Source: Achromobacter marplatensis (GTDB lineage: Bacteria > Pseudomonadota > Gammaproteobacteria > Burkholderiales > Burkholderiaceae_B). Taken from it: a DNA stretch of 64,000 nt. Shown in pieces: positions 1-8,595 of the stretch. Under the pieces are notes generated by a model that worked only from the letters and a program-made list of their open reading frames with translations, searched no databases and was not told the origin of the DNA. The position numbers and the translations under genes were made by a program. The stretch is from the NCBI RefSeq assembly GCF_002209535.1, contig NZ_NJIG01000003.1:186001-250000 (forward strand), in the 5' to 3' direction. Numbering within the stretch: the first letter of the stretch is position 1; each line of letters opens with the position of its first letter.

Positions 1-529
1 TCATGAAGGTGTTCTCGAACGTCGAGTACATCTCTTTCTGCACGCCTTCGAACAAGGCGTCGCGGCTGCGCGAGCTGAATTCCCCGCCCAGGTCGTCTTC
101 CCAGTTCGGGCCCCATTGGATCTTGTCCATCTTCTTGCCGGTCAGCACCGAAATGGGCCGCGCGGTGGGCGGCGTCTGCAGCAAGGGCGCGTTCTGCAGG
201 TGCTCGTAGTCGAAGGTGAAGGGCTCGTAGTAGTCGTCGATGGCCGGCAGGTTCGGGTTGGCGAACAGGTTGGCCAGGATGCGCAGCTTGCCGCCCTGGC
301 GCGGTTCCAGCTTGCCGGCGGCCGTGCGCTTCCAGCCGCCCTTCCACTTGTCCTGGTTTTCCCATTCCTTGGGATAGCCGATGCCGGGCTTGGTTTCCAC
401 GTTGTTGAACCAGGCATATTCGACACCGTCGCGGCTGGTCCAGACGTTCTTGCAGGTGACCGAGCAAGTGTGGCAGCCGATGCACTTGTCCAGGTTCAGC
501 ACCATGCCGATTTGGGCGCGTATCCTCAT
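1..529 (-). CDS. narH: Respiratory nitrate reductase beta subunit NarH (3' end outside window)
   Basis: Electron-transfer subunit of the membrane-bound NarGHI nitrate reductase. It carries four Fe-S clusters that pass electrons from the NarI haems to NarG on the cytoplasmic face. The visible N-terminal 176 residues start MRIRAQIGMVLNLDKC and contain the first ferredoxin-type Cys cluster, C16-x2-C19-x2-C22-x3-C26. The start codon overlaps the narG stop codon by four bases (ATGA), so translation is coupled. The gene runs off the left edge of the window, so the remaining clusters and the C terminus, and the expected narJ and narI, cannot be seen. Family assignment is near certain. Confidence 0.97.
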   Translation of the reverse strand, partial: MRIRAQIGMVLNLDKCIGCHTCSVTCKNVWTSRDGVEYAWFNNVETKPGIGYPKEWENQDKWKGGWKRTAAGKLEPRQGGKLRILANLFANPNLPAIDDYYEPFTFDYEHLQNAPLLQTPPTARPISVLTGKKMDKIQWGPNWEDDLGGEFSSRSRDALFEGVQKEMYSTFENTFM

Positions 530-3500
530 GATTGCTTCTCTTCTTGTTGCGTTGCCTGCGTGGCGGGGTCTTCAACGAGCGGGCCTTCCAGCCAGTCCAC
601 TTTCTTCATCTTGCGCAACACCACGAACTCGTCGCGGTTGGCGCCGACCGTGCCGTAGTAATTGAAACCGTAGGCCTGCTGGGCGTAGCCGCCGATCATG
701 TGCGTGGGCTTGAGCACCGTGCGCGTGACCGAGTTATGGATGCCGCCTCGCTTGCCGCTGGTTTCCGCCCCCGGCACGTTCACGATCTTTTCCTGGGCGT
801 GGTACATCAGGCACATGCCCACCGGCACGCGCTGGCTGACGACCACCCGCGCGGTCAAGGTGCCGTTGACGTTGAAGACTTCGACCCAGTCGTTGTCCAC
901 CAGCCCGGCCTGCTTGGCCTCGGCTTCCGACACCCACACGTGGGGGCCGCCGCGGCTGAGCGTCAGCATGCGCAGGTTGTCCGAATACGTACTGTGGATG
1001 CCCCATTTCTGGTGCGGCGTCAGCCAGTTCAGGACCAGTTCCTTTTCGCCGTTCGGGTAGCGGCCCAGCATGGGCGCCACCGTCTTGGTGTCGATGGCCG
1101 GCTTGTAGACGCAGGAGCCTTCACCGAAATCCAGCATCCAGCGGTGGTCCTGGTAGAACTGCTGGCGGCCGGTCAGCGTGCGCCATGGGATCAGTTCGTG
1201 CACGTTCGTATAGCCGGCGTTGTAGCTGACCTCTTCGCTCTCCAGGCCCGACCAGGTCGGCGCCGAAATGATTTTGCGCGGCTGCGCCTGGACGTCGCGG
1301 AAACGGATCTTGTCGTGCTCGCGGCCGGTGGCCAGATGGGTGTGGTCGCGCCCGGTGATCTTGCCCAGCGCTTCCCAGGCCTTGACCGACACGTGGCCAT
1401 TGGTCTCGGGTGCGAAGGTCAGGATCATTTCGGCCGCGTCGATGGCGGTGTCCAGGCGCGGACGGCCCTGGCTGACCCCGGCTTCCGACACGCTTTCATT
1501 GATGCCAGCCAGCTCGCGCACCTCGTGCTCGGTGTTCCAGTTGATGCCCTTGCCGCCGTTGCCCAGCTTGTCCAGCAAGGGGCCGACCGACGTGAACTTG
1601 CGGTAGATGTCGTTGTAGTCGCGTTCCACGACAGTCATCGACGGCGCGGTCTTGCCCGGCACCAGATCGCACTCGCCCAGCTTCCAGTCGCGGGGCTCGA
1701 AGGCCTGGCCCAGTTCCCCAGGGGTGTCGTGCATCAGGGGCGTCATCACCAGGTCGCGGCGCTTGCCCAGGTAGGGGCCGCCGATCTCGCTGAACTTCTT
1801 GGCCAGCAGCTTGTAAATCTCCCAGTCGGTCTTGCTCTCCCACAGGGGCTGCACCGCTTCGCTCAAGGGGTGGATGAAGGGGTGCATGTCGGACGTGTTC
1901 AGGTCGTCCTTTTCGTACCAGGTGGCCGTCGGCAGCACGATGTCGCCGTACAGGCAGGTCGTGCTCATGCGGAAGTCCAGCACCGTCAGCAAATCCAGCT
2001 TGCCTTCGGCCGCATCGTCCTGGAATGTCACTTCCGTGGGCTTGATCGCGTCGCCTTCGTCGCCGAACACCGCGTTTTGCGCGCCCAGCAGGTACTTCAG
2101 GAAGTACTCGTGGCCCTTGCCGCTGGAGCCCAGGATATTGGAACGCCAGACGAACATATTGCGCGGGAAGTTGGCCGGATCGTCCGGGTCTTCGCACGAC
2201 ATGCGCAGCGCACCGGACTTCAGCTGTTCAACCGCATGCGCGATGGGGTCACGACCTTCGGCCTCGGCCTGGGCCACCACATCCAGCGGGTTGGTGCGCA
2301 GTTGCGGGGCCGACGGCAGCCATCCCATGCGCTCGGCGCGGGCGTTCAGGTCGATCATGCTGAGTTCGCCGTACTTGGCGCGGTCGGCGGTCGGGCCCAG
2401 GATTTCCTGCACGTTCAGCTTTTCGTGGCGCCACTGGCTGGTGTGCGCATAGAAGAACGACGTGCCGTTCATCTGGCGCGGCGGGCGCGCCCAGTCGGAA
2501 CCGAACGCCAGCGGGGCCCAGCCGAACTGCGGGCGCAGCTTTTCCTGGCCCACGTAATGCGCCCAGCCGCCGCCGCTCTTGCCCACGCAGCCGCACATCA
2601 TCAGCATGTTGATGATGCCACGGTAGATCATGTCCATGTGGTACCAGTGGTTCAGGCCGGCGCCCACGATCACCATCGACTTGCCTTCGGTGTCGTGCGC
2701 GTTTTGCGCGAATTCGCGCGCCACCTGGATCACTTGCGCGCGCGGCACGCCGGTGTGCTTTTCCTGCCAGGCCGGCGTGTAGGGCACGTCGTCGTCGAAC
2801 GAGGCCGCGACGTTGCCGCCGCCGAGTCCTCGGTCCAGGCCATAGTTGGCCATCTGCAGGTCGTACACCGTGGCGACCAGCGCCTCGGTGCCGTCGGCCA
2901 GGCGGATGCGGCGGGCCGGCACATTGCGCACCAGCAATTCGTCGTGTTCGCTGCCGAAGTACGGAAAGCCCACGCCGACGACATCGCTGCCGGCGTCCAA
3001 CAGGCTCAACGTCGGTTCAATGTCGCGGCCACTGCCGCCGTCCTTGGATTCCAGGTTCCAGCGGCCGACCTTTTCGCCGCCGTTGACCGCGCCCTCGCCC
3101 CAGCGAAAGCCGATGCTGCCGTTGGGCGCAACCAGGTCGCCGCTCTTGGCGTCCAGCACCAGCGTCTTCCAATCGGGGTTGTTCTGTTCGCCCAGCGCGC
3201 CCTCCAGGTGCGAGGCGCGCAGGAAGTGGTCGGGGGCATAGAAGCCGTCGCGGGGTTGCAGCAGCACCAGCATCGGCATGTCGGTATAGCGCCGCACATA
3301 GTCCTGGAAGTAGGGCGACGGGTTCGCCGACAGGTGGAATTCCTTCAGGATCACGTGGCCCATGGCCATCGCCAGCGCGGCGTCGGTGCCCTGCTTGGGC
3401 GCCAGCCAGATGTCGCCGAACTTGACCATTTCGCCAAAGTCGCTGGAGACGGCCACCGTCTTGGTGCCTTTGTAGCGGACCTCGGTGTAGAAGTGGGCGT

Positions 3501-4287
3501 CGGGCGTGCGGGTCTGGGGCACGTTCGAGCCCCACACCATCAGGTAGGTCGAGTTGTACCAGTCGGCCGATTCCGGCACGTCGGTCTGTTCGCCCCAGAT
3601 CTGCGGGCTGGCCGGCGGCAGGTCGCAATACCAGTCATAGAAGCTCAGGCACACGCCGCCCAGCAGGCTCAGGTAGCGAGCGCCGGCGGCGTAGCTGACC
3701 ATGGACATGGCCGGAATCGGCGAAAAGCCGATCACGCGGTCGGGGCCGTACTTCTTGATGGTCAGCGCATTGGCGGCGGCGATGATCTCGGTGGCCGTAT
3801 CCCAGTCGGCGCGCACGAAGCCGCCCAGGCCGCGGATCGACTTGTAACGCTTGGCGCGCACGGGGTCCTGGCTGATCCATTCCCACGCGGCGATCGGGTC
3901 CATGGTCTTGCGCGCTTCGCGCCACATTTCCATCAGGCGGCCCCGGATCATCGGGTACTTCACCCGCTGCGCCGAATACACGTACCAGCTGTAGGACGCG
4001 CCCCGGGGACAGCCGCGAGGCTCATGGTTGGGCAGGTCGGGACGAGTGCGGGGATAGTCCGTCTGCTGCGTTTCCCAGGTGATCAGGCCATTCTTGACGT
4101 AGACCTTCCACGAGCACGAGCCCGTGCAGTTCACCCCGTGGGTCGAACGCACGACCTTGTCGTGCTGCCAGCGGGAGCGGTATGCATTTTCCCACTTGCG
4201 GTCTTCGTTGACCGTTTCGCCGTGGCCGTCCGCAAACGTGGACTTCACCCGCGACATGAACTTCAACCGGTCCAGAAAATGACTCAT
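526..4287 (-). CDS. narG: Respiratory nitrate reductase alpha subunit NarG
   Basis: Catalytic Mo-bisMGD subunit that reduces nitrate to nitrite in the cytoplasm. Its 1253 residues are the usual length. Residues expected for the FS0 cluster and the molybdenum site are all visible: H50, C54, C58 in HGVNCTGSCSW, C93 in RGCPRGAS, and the Mo-ligand aspartate D222 in YDWYCDLPP. A GGAG ribosome site lies about 8 bases before the ATG. It follows narK2 after a 136-base spacer that contains two strong dyads, and its stop overlaps the narH start. Expression is probably driven from the narK1 promoter with its FNR-like box. Nothing in the reading frame looks damaged. Confidence 0.98.
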   Translation of the reverse strand: MSHFLDRLKFMSRVKSTFADGHGETVNEDRKWENAYRSRWQHDKVVRSTHGVNCTGSCSWKVYVKNGLITWETQQTDYPRTRPDLPNHEPRGCPRGASYSWYVYSAQRVKYPMIRGRLMEMWREARKTMDPIAAWEWISQDPVRAKRYKSIRGLGGFVRADWDTATEIIAAANALTIKKYGPDRVIGFSPIPAMSMVSYAAGARYLSLLGGVCLSFYDWYCDLPPASPQIWGEQTDVPESADWYNSTYLMVWGSNVPQTRTPDAHFYTEVRYKGTKTVAVSSDFGEMVKFGDIWLAPKQGTDAALAMAMGHVILKEFHLSANPSPYFQDYVRRYTDMPMLVLLQPRDGFYAPDHFLRASHLEGALGEQNNPDWKTLVLDAKSGDLVAPNGSIGFRWGEGAVNGGEKVGRWNLESKDGGSGRDIEPTLSLLDAGSDVVGVGFPYFGSEHDELLVRNVPARRIRLADGTEALVATVYDLQMANYGLDRGLGGGNVAASFDDDVPYTPAWQEKHTGVPRAQVIQVAREFAQNAHDTEGKSMVIVGAGLNHWYHMDMIYRGIINMLMMCGCVGKSGGGWAHYVGQEKLRPQFGWAPLAFGSDWARPPRQMNGTSFFYAHTSQWRHEKLNVQEILGPTADRAKYGELSMIDLNARAERMGWLPSAPQLRTNPLDVVAQAEAEGRDPIAHAVEQLKSGALRMSCEDPDDPANFPRNMFVWRSNILGSSGKGHEYFLKYLLGAQNAVFGDEGDAIKPTEVTFQDDAAEGKLDLLTVLDFRMSTTCLYGDIVLPTATWYEKDDLNTSDMHPFIHPLSEAVQPLWESKTDWEIYKLLAKKFSEIGGPYLGKRRDLVMTPLMHDTPGELGQAFEPRDWKLGECDLVPGKTAPSMTVVERDYNDIYRKFTSVGPLLDKLGNGGKGINWNTEHEVRELAGINESVSEAGVSQGRPRLDTAIDAAEMILTFAPETNGHVSVKAWEALGKITGRDHTHLATGREHDKIRFRDVQAQPRKIISAPTWSGLESEEVSYNAGYTNVHELIPWRTLTGRQQFYQDHRWMLDFGEGSCVYKPAIDTKTVAPMLGRYPNGEKELVLNWLTPHQKWGIHSTYSDNLRMLTLSRGGPHVWVSEAEAKQAGLVDNDWVEVFNVNGTLTARVVVSQRVPVGMCLMYHAQEKIVNVPGAETSGKRGGIHNSVTRTVLKPTHMIGGYAQQAYGFNYYGTVGANRDEFVVLRKMKKVDWLEGPLVEDPATQATQQEEKQS

Positions 4288-4303
4288 TGTGTTTCTCCAA
4301 GAA

Positions 4304-4320
4304 CGCCGGCCTGGCCGGCG
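4304..4320. promoter_or_regulatory. Perfect GC-rich inverted repeat just upstream of narG
   Basis: Eight-base arms CGCCGGCC and GGCCGGCG flank a single T, about 17 bases before the narG start codon and immediately upstream of its ribosome site. As RNA it would form a compact hairpin in the narK2-narG spacer. It lacks a U-tract, so it is more likely an mRNA processing, stability or attenuation element than a simple terminator. The role is inferred. Confidence 0.4.
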
Positions 4321-4407
4321 CGTACTGCGATCGTTGCCGTTGAATCCACTTTAGGCGCCGCTCTGTCCCCCGCCTATTCGCCAGTGGCACAGGCGGCGCA
4401 CGGCAGA

Positions 4408-4419
4408 GTGACTAGTCAC
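4408..4419. repeat. 12-bp perfect palindrome between narK2 and narG
   Basis: GTGACTAGTCAC is a perfect palindrome lying 5 to 16 bases before the narK2 stop on the plus-strand map, within the narK2-narG spacer. It does not match FNR or NarL consensus sites. It may be a protein site or chance; no function is assigned. Confidence 0.25.
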
Positions 4420-4423
4420 CCAG

Positions 4424-5809
4424 TCAGCACGGCACCGGGGCATTGCGGCGGGCGTAGAACCACCAGGTGATCACCATGCAGGTGGCGTAGAAGCCGATGA
4501 AGCAATACAGCGCGGCCTGCACGCTGCCTGTCATTTCCAGCGACGTACCGAAGCTGCGGGGAATGAAAAAGCCGCCGTAGGCCCCGATGGCGCCGGAAAA
4601 CCCCAGCACGGCCGCCGATTCCTTGGCCGCTTCGCTCATGGCCTGCTTCTGGCCGGCCGCGCCCTTGCCGGTGGCCGCCTGCGTGCGTTCGCGCAGGAAG
4701 ATCACGGGGATCATGCGGAAGGTGGACCCGTTGCCCAGGCCGGTCAGCGCGAACAGCACGATGAACATGGCCAGGAAGCCGTTGAAGTCGCCGCCCTGCC
4801 CGGCCACGGGCAGGAACATCACCACGCCCAGCACCGCGGCGATCATTCCGGCGAAGGTGAGCAAGGTGACGCGCGCGCCGCCGAGCTTGTCGGACACCCA
4901 GCCGCCCACCGGACGCGTGAGCGACCCCACGAGCGGCCCCAGGAAGGCGTAGGCCGTGGGGTCGACGTTCGGGAACAGGGTCTTGGTCAGCATGGCGAAG
5001 CCCGCCGAGAAACCGATGAAGGAGCCGAAGGTGCCCACATAGAGCCAGCACATCAGCCAGTTGTGCTTGCGCTTGAAGATCACGGCCTGGTCGGCAAACG
5101 ACGCGCGGGCGTCGGCGATGTCGTTCATGCCGAACCACGCGGCGATGGCCGCGATGGCGATGGGGATCACCCAGATGAAGCCGGCGTTCTGCAGCCACAG
5201 GTTCTGCTGCGCGCCATTGACGGTGATTTCCTGCGGGGCGCCGCCGGCCACGCCGAAGACGCCCACCGAGATCACGACCGGCACCACGAACTGCGCGAGC
5301 GAGACGCCCAGGTTGCCGATGCCCGCGTTCAGGCCCGTGGCCAGACCCTTCTTTTCCTTGGGGAAAAAGAAGCTGATGTTGGCCATGCTGGAACTGAAGT
5401 TGCCGCCGCCCAGGCCGCACAACAGCGCCAGGATCAGCAAGGTGGGGAACGAGGTGGTCGGGTCGCGCAGCGCGAACCCCATGCCCAGCGCCGGGATCAG
5501 GAGCGAGGCCGTGGAAATGGCCGTCCACTTGCGGCCGCCGAAGACAGGGACCAGAAAGGAATAGAAGATGCGCAACGTGGCGCCCGACAGCGCCGGCAGC
5601 GCGGTCAGCCAGAACAGCTGATTCTTCGACAGCATGAAGCCCGCGCGATCCAGGTTGACCACTACCACGCTCCACAGCATCCAGATGCTGAACGCCAGCA
5701 TCAGGGCGGGGATGGAGATCCAGAGGTTGCGGTTGGCGACGCGCGCGCCGGTCTGCTTCCAGAAGCCGGGATTATCGGGCTCCCAACGCGACAGGACTTG
5801 AGTGGACAT
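4424..5809 (-). CDS. narK2: Nitrate/nitrite transporter, NarK2 type (MFS)
   Basis: Major facilitator protein of 461 residues with 12 predicted membrane spans, in the NarK/NasA family. It starts MSTQVLSRWEPDNPGFW and carries the Gly-rich nitrate signatures, for example GLGGGNFSSSMANISFFFP and GNLGVSLAQF. NarK2-type members paired with NarK1 ahead of narGHJI are generally considered nitrate/nitrite antiporters, which expel nitrite during respiration. It sits 30 bases downstream of narK1 and upstream of narG in the same orientation, the standard narK1-narK2-narGH order of denitrifying beta- and gammaproteobacteria. The N-terminal extension before span 1 is about 30 residues, normal for this subtype. 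Confidence 0.93.
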   Translation of the reverse strand: MSTQVLSRWEPDNPGFWKQTGARVANRNLWISIPALMLAFSIWMLWSVVVVNLDRAGFMLSKNQLFWLTALPALSGATLRIFYSFLVPVFGGRKWTAISTASLLIPALGMGFALRDPTTSFPTLLILALLCGLGGGNFSSSMANISFFFPKEKKGLATGLNAGIGNLGVSLAQFVVPVVISVGVFGVAGGAPQEITVNGAQQNLWLQNAGFIWVIPIAIAAIAAWFGMNDIADARASFADQAVIFKRKHNWLMCWLYVGTFGSFIGFSAGFAMLTKTLFPNVDPTAYAFLGPLVGSLTRPVGGWVSDKLGGARVTLLTFAGMIAAVLGVVMFLPVAGQGGDFNGFLAMFIVLFALTGLGNGSTFRMIPVIFLRERTQAATGKGAAGQKQAMSEAAKESAAVLGFSGAIGAYGGFFIPRSFGTSLEMTGSVQAALYCFIGFYATCMVITWWFYARRNAPVPC

Positions 5810-5839
5810 GATGAAGGCTCTTTGTAGGGGTGGGAAGGA

Positions 5840-7132
5840 TCAGGCGGATTGCTTGGCGACGGCCGCCGACGCGCTGGCCGCGCTTTCGGGCCGGAAACTG
5901 AAGTGCATGAAGATCAGCGATACGCAGACCGTGCCGTACAGCAGCATGAAAGCGCTGGAGCGCACGCCGGTCAGGTCGAGCAGCACGCCGAACAGGATGG
6001 GCAGCACGAAGCCCCCCAAGCCGCCGGCCAGGCCGACGATGCCGGACACGGCGCCGATGTTCTCGCCGAACTCGTCCGAGATGAACTTGAAGACCGAGGC
6101 CTTGCCGATCGCCATGGCGATACCGACGATGAAGAGCAGCACGGTGAACGACACCGGTCCCAGCGCGATGCCGAAGCTGCGCGGACCATTGGCGGTCATG
6201 ATGGTGAATTCGGTTTGCGGATAGCTCAGCAGGAAGAACGCCACCCAGCACACCCACATCACCCACCAGGTGGTCTTGTAGGCGCCGTGGCGGTCCGAGA
6301 TCCAGCCGCCCAGCGCGCGCAACACGCCGCCGGGCAACGAGAAGCAGGCCGCCAGCAATGCGGCCAGCTTCATGTCGAAGCCGTATTCGCCGATGTAGTA
6401 CTTGGTCATCCACAGCGCCAGCGCCACATAGCCGCCGAACACCACCGAGTAGTACTGGCAGTAGCGCCAGACGCGCGGGTCCTTCAGCATGGCGAACTGC
6501 GCCGACAAGGAGGCGCCCCGCGTGACGCGGTGCGCCGGGTCGGAGGCCGAGAACATCCAGAACAGCACGGCCGTGACAAGCAGCGCCACCGCATACACCT
6601 GCGGCACGATGACCCAGGCGCCGCCGGCGGCGGCGATCAGCGCCGGCGCCACGAACTTGGTGATGGCCGACCCCGAATTGCCCGCGCCGAACACGCCCAT
6701 CGCCAGCCCCTGCTTGTTGCGCGGGAACCAGCGCGCCACATACGGCGTGCCGACCGAGAACGAGCCGCCCGTCAGGCCGACGAACAGCGCCAGCACCAGG
6801 AACTGCCAGTATTCGGTGGCGTAGGACAGCAGCCAGATCGGCACCACCGCCAGCAGCATCAGGATGAAGAACACCGGCCGGCCACCGTAGCGGTCGGTCC
6901 AGATGCCCAGCGGCACCCGTACCAGTGACCCGGTCAGTACCGGCATGGCGGCCAACAGGCCGAATTGGGTTTCGGACAGGCCCAGTTGCGCCTTGATGGG
7001 GATGCCCAGCACCGCAAAGATCATCCAGACCGCGAAACAGATGGTGAAGGCGAACGTGCTGGAAATCAGGACCCGCATCGGCCTGCCGGATGGGGAAGTT
7101 GCTGCTGTCATGGTTACTCTCGCTTGGCTCAC
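5840..7132 (-). CDS. narK1: Nitrate/proton symporter, NarK1 type (MFS)
   Basis: First gene of the nitrate respiration operon. The 430-residue MFS protein has 12 predicted spans and the nitrate signature GVFGAGNSGSAITKFVAPAL in the region of span 5. It retains the A-motif-like DRYGGRP loop after span 2. NarK1-type members are regarded as nitrate:H+ symporters that start nitrate import before the antiporter NarK2 can work. The start at MSQARVTMTAATSP leaves a short Ser/Thr-rich tail before the first span. The gene is divergent from the NnrS-like gene, and the shared 200-base intergenic region holds an FNR-like box. Confidence 0.93.
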   Translation of the reverse strand: MSQARVTMTAATSPSGRPMRVLISSTFAFTICFAVWMIFAVLGIPIKAQLGLSETQFGLLAAMPVLTGSLVRVPLGIWTDRYGGRPVFFILMLLAVVPIWLLSYATEYWQFLVLALFVGLTGGSFSVGTPYVARWFPRNKQGLAMGVFGAGNSGSAITKFVAPALIAAAGGAWVIVPQVYAVALLVTAVLFWMFSASDPAHRVTRGASLSAQFAMLKDPRVWRYCQYYSVVFGGYVALALWMTKYYIGEYGFDMKLAALLAACFSLPGGVLRALGGWISDRHGAYKTTWWVMWVCWVAFFLLSYPQTEFTIMTANGPRSFGIALGPVSFTVLLFIVGIAMAIGKASVFKFISDEFGENIGAVSGIVGLAGGLGGFVLPILFGVLLDLTGVRSSAFMLLYGTVCVSLIFMHFSFRPESAASASAAVAKQSA

Positions 7133-7246
7133 GGATACAGGGAATTCAGGGCTCTAGCCTAGGGACCGCATGCCCGTGCCGCCATTCGCCGGCTGACCAT
7201 CCGGCCCCGCCAATGTGCCTAGTCACTGCCGGGTTCCCGGGCATGT

Positions 7247-7260
7247 TTGCGCCAGATCAA
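7247..7260. promoter_or_regulatory. FNR/ANR-type box in the narK1-nnrS divergent promoter region
   Basis: TTGCGCCAGATCAA matches the FNR/ANR/DNR consensus TTGAT-N4-ATCAA at 8 of 10 positions, with a perfect right half. It lies about 121 bases before narK1 and 81 bases before the NnrS-like gene, so either or both directions could be controlled. A TAATAT element at 7294-7299 could be a -10 for the rightward gene. The match is seen directly; the regulator is inferred. Confidence 0.6.
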
Positions 7261-7334
7261 ACAATCGCGCTGGCGGGTGGGCAGGCGCAGGATTAATATG
7301 CATTTCAAATACACCTTTAATCCGACAGACCGCC

Positions 7335-8579
7335 ATGCCTCCGCTGCTGACCATCGACGAACCCGCTGCGCCCGCCCGGCAGCCCCGCCCCCAATGGGGC
7401 GCTTTCACCGAAATGGGGTTCCGTCCGCTGTATCTGGCGGGCTGCTTCTGGGCGCTGGCGTCCGTATGGCTGTGGGTGCATGCGCCGGCCCGCATCACGG
7501 GCGTCATGGGCGGCATGTTCTGGCACGCGCACGAGATGCTGTGGGGCTTCGTTGCCACCATCGCCGTGGGCTTCCTGCTGACGGCGGGCGCCAACTGGAC
7601 GGGCAAGAATCCGTTGCGCGGCAACGCGCTTGCGGGCCTGTGCCTGCTGTGGATCGTGGCGCGCGCGGGCTATCTGGTGCCGGGCCGGCCCGCGTTCCTG
7701 GTGGCGGCCGCGGCGGATCTGGGCTTCTTCCTGTGGGGCGCCGCCGCCTTGGGCCGCGCCGTGTGGATGACGCGCAACCAGCGCAATGCGGGGGTGCCTT
7801 TCCTGATGCTGGGGCTGGCCGCCGCCAACGCCATGTACCTGTGGGCCGTGGTGCAAGGCGATTATCTTGCCCTGATGCGTTACTTCAACGCCGGGCTGCT
7901 GTGCATGGCGGTACTGACGCAGCTGATCGCGCGCCGCGTCCTGCCCTTTTTCGCCAAACGCGCCGTGGCGGGCCTGGATATCCCCGCGCACACGCGCAGC
8001 GGACATTGGCAGTTGGGGCTAGGCGTGGTCGCCATCGCCTGCCTCACGGCCGACGCCCCGCGTTTGGCCGCGCTGGCGCTGGCGGCGACCGGACTGATCG
8101 CGCTGGCGCAATGGGTCTCCTGGAAACCCTGGGCCGTGCGCCGCGTGCCGCTGCTATGGATTCTGTATGCGGGCTATCTGGGCGTGGGGATCGGCCTGCT
8201 GGTGGGCGCCGCGCATCTGGCCGGCTACGTCGTGCGCCCGGCCTGGCCCGCGCATGTGATCGGGGTGGCCGGGTTTTCGGTGCTGATACTGGGCATGGTC
8301 ACCCGCACCGCGCTGGGCCACCTGGGACGGCCGCTGCAGACCGACCGCAGCATGGTGGTCAGCTACGCGTTGATGATCCTGGCGGCGTTGCTGCGCCTGG
8401 CCGCCCTGCTGCCCACTGCCGCCACGGTCGGCTTGCTGCATGCCGCCACGACAGCCTGGGTGCTGGCCTTGGCGCTGTACCTGTGGCGCTTTTTCCCGAT
8501 GATGATTCGCCCGCGCGCCGACGCCGCCAAGTCGGCGGCACCCGTCATTCGCGTGGTGCCCGTGGCCCGACGCACCTGA
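7335..8579 (+). CDS. NnrS family membrane protein
   Basis: A 414-residue polytopic protein with about 12 predicted spans, matching the NnrS family. It has the early signature GFRPLYLAGCFWA, the histidine-bearing WHAHEMLWGF and late conserved GMVTRTALGHLGRP. NnrS is a haem- and copper-containing membrane protein induced with denitrification genes in Rhodobacter. Its molecular role is unsettled, with links to nitric oxide tolerance. The ATG at 7335 was chosen because upstream codons in frame lie in the promoter region and would add an uncharacteristic Cys/Arg-rich stretch. Placement opposite narK1 across an FNR-like box fits anaerobic or nitrogen-oxide control. Confidence 0.88.
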   Translation: MPPLLTIDEPAAPARQPRPQWGAFTEMGFRPLYLAGCFWALASVWLWVHAPARITGVMGGMFWHAHEMLWGFVATIAVGFLLTAGANWTGKNPLRGNALAGLCLLWIVARAGYLVPGRPAFLVAAAADLGFFLWGAAALGRAVWMTRNQRNAGVPFLMLGLAAANAMYLWAVVQGDYLALMRYFNAGLLCMAVLTQLIARRVLPFFAKRAVAGLDIPAHTRSGHWQLGLGVVAIACLTADAPRLAALALAATGLIALAQWVSWKPWAVRRVPLLWILYAGYLGVGIGLLVGAAHLAGYVVRPAWPAHVIGVAGFSVLILGMVTRTALGHLGRPLQTDRSMVVSYALMILAALLRLAALLPTAATVGLLHAATTAWVLALALYLWRFFPMMIRPRADAAKSAAPVIRVVPVARRT

Positions 8580-8595
8580 CGCCGGGCGCCGCCCA

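Noticed and set aside
532..4470. Very long open frame opposite narG (1312 codons)
   Set aside because: It mirrors narG exactly, with composition dominated by His/Arg/Val/Gln expected from reading a GC-rich gene backwards, and matches no family. narG has all catalytic motifs.
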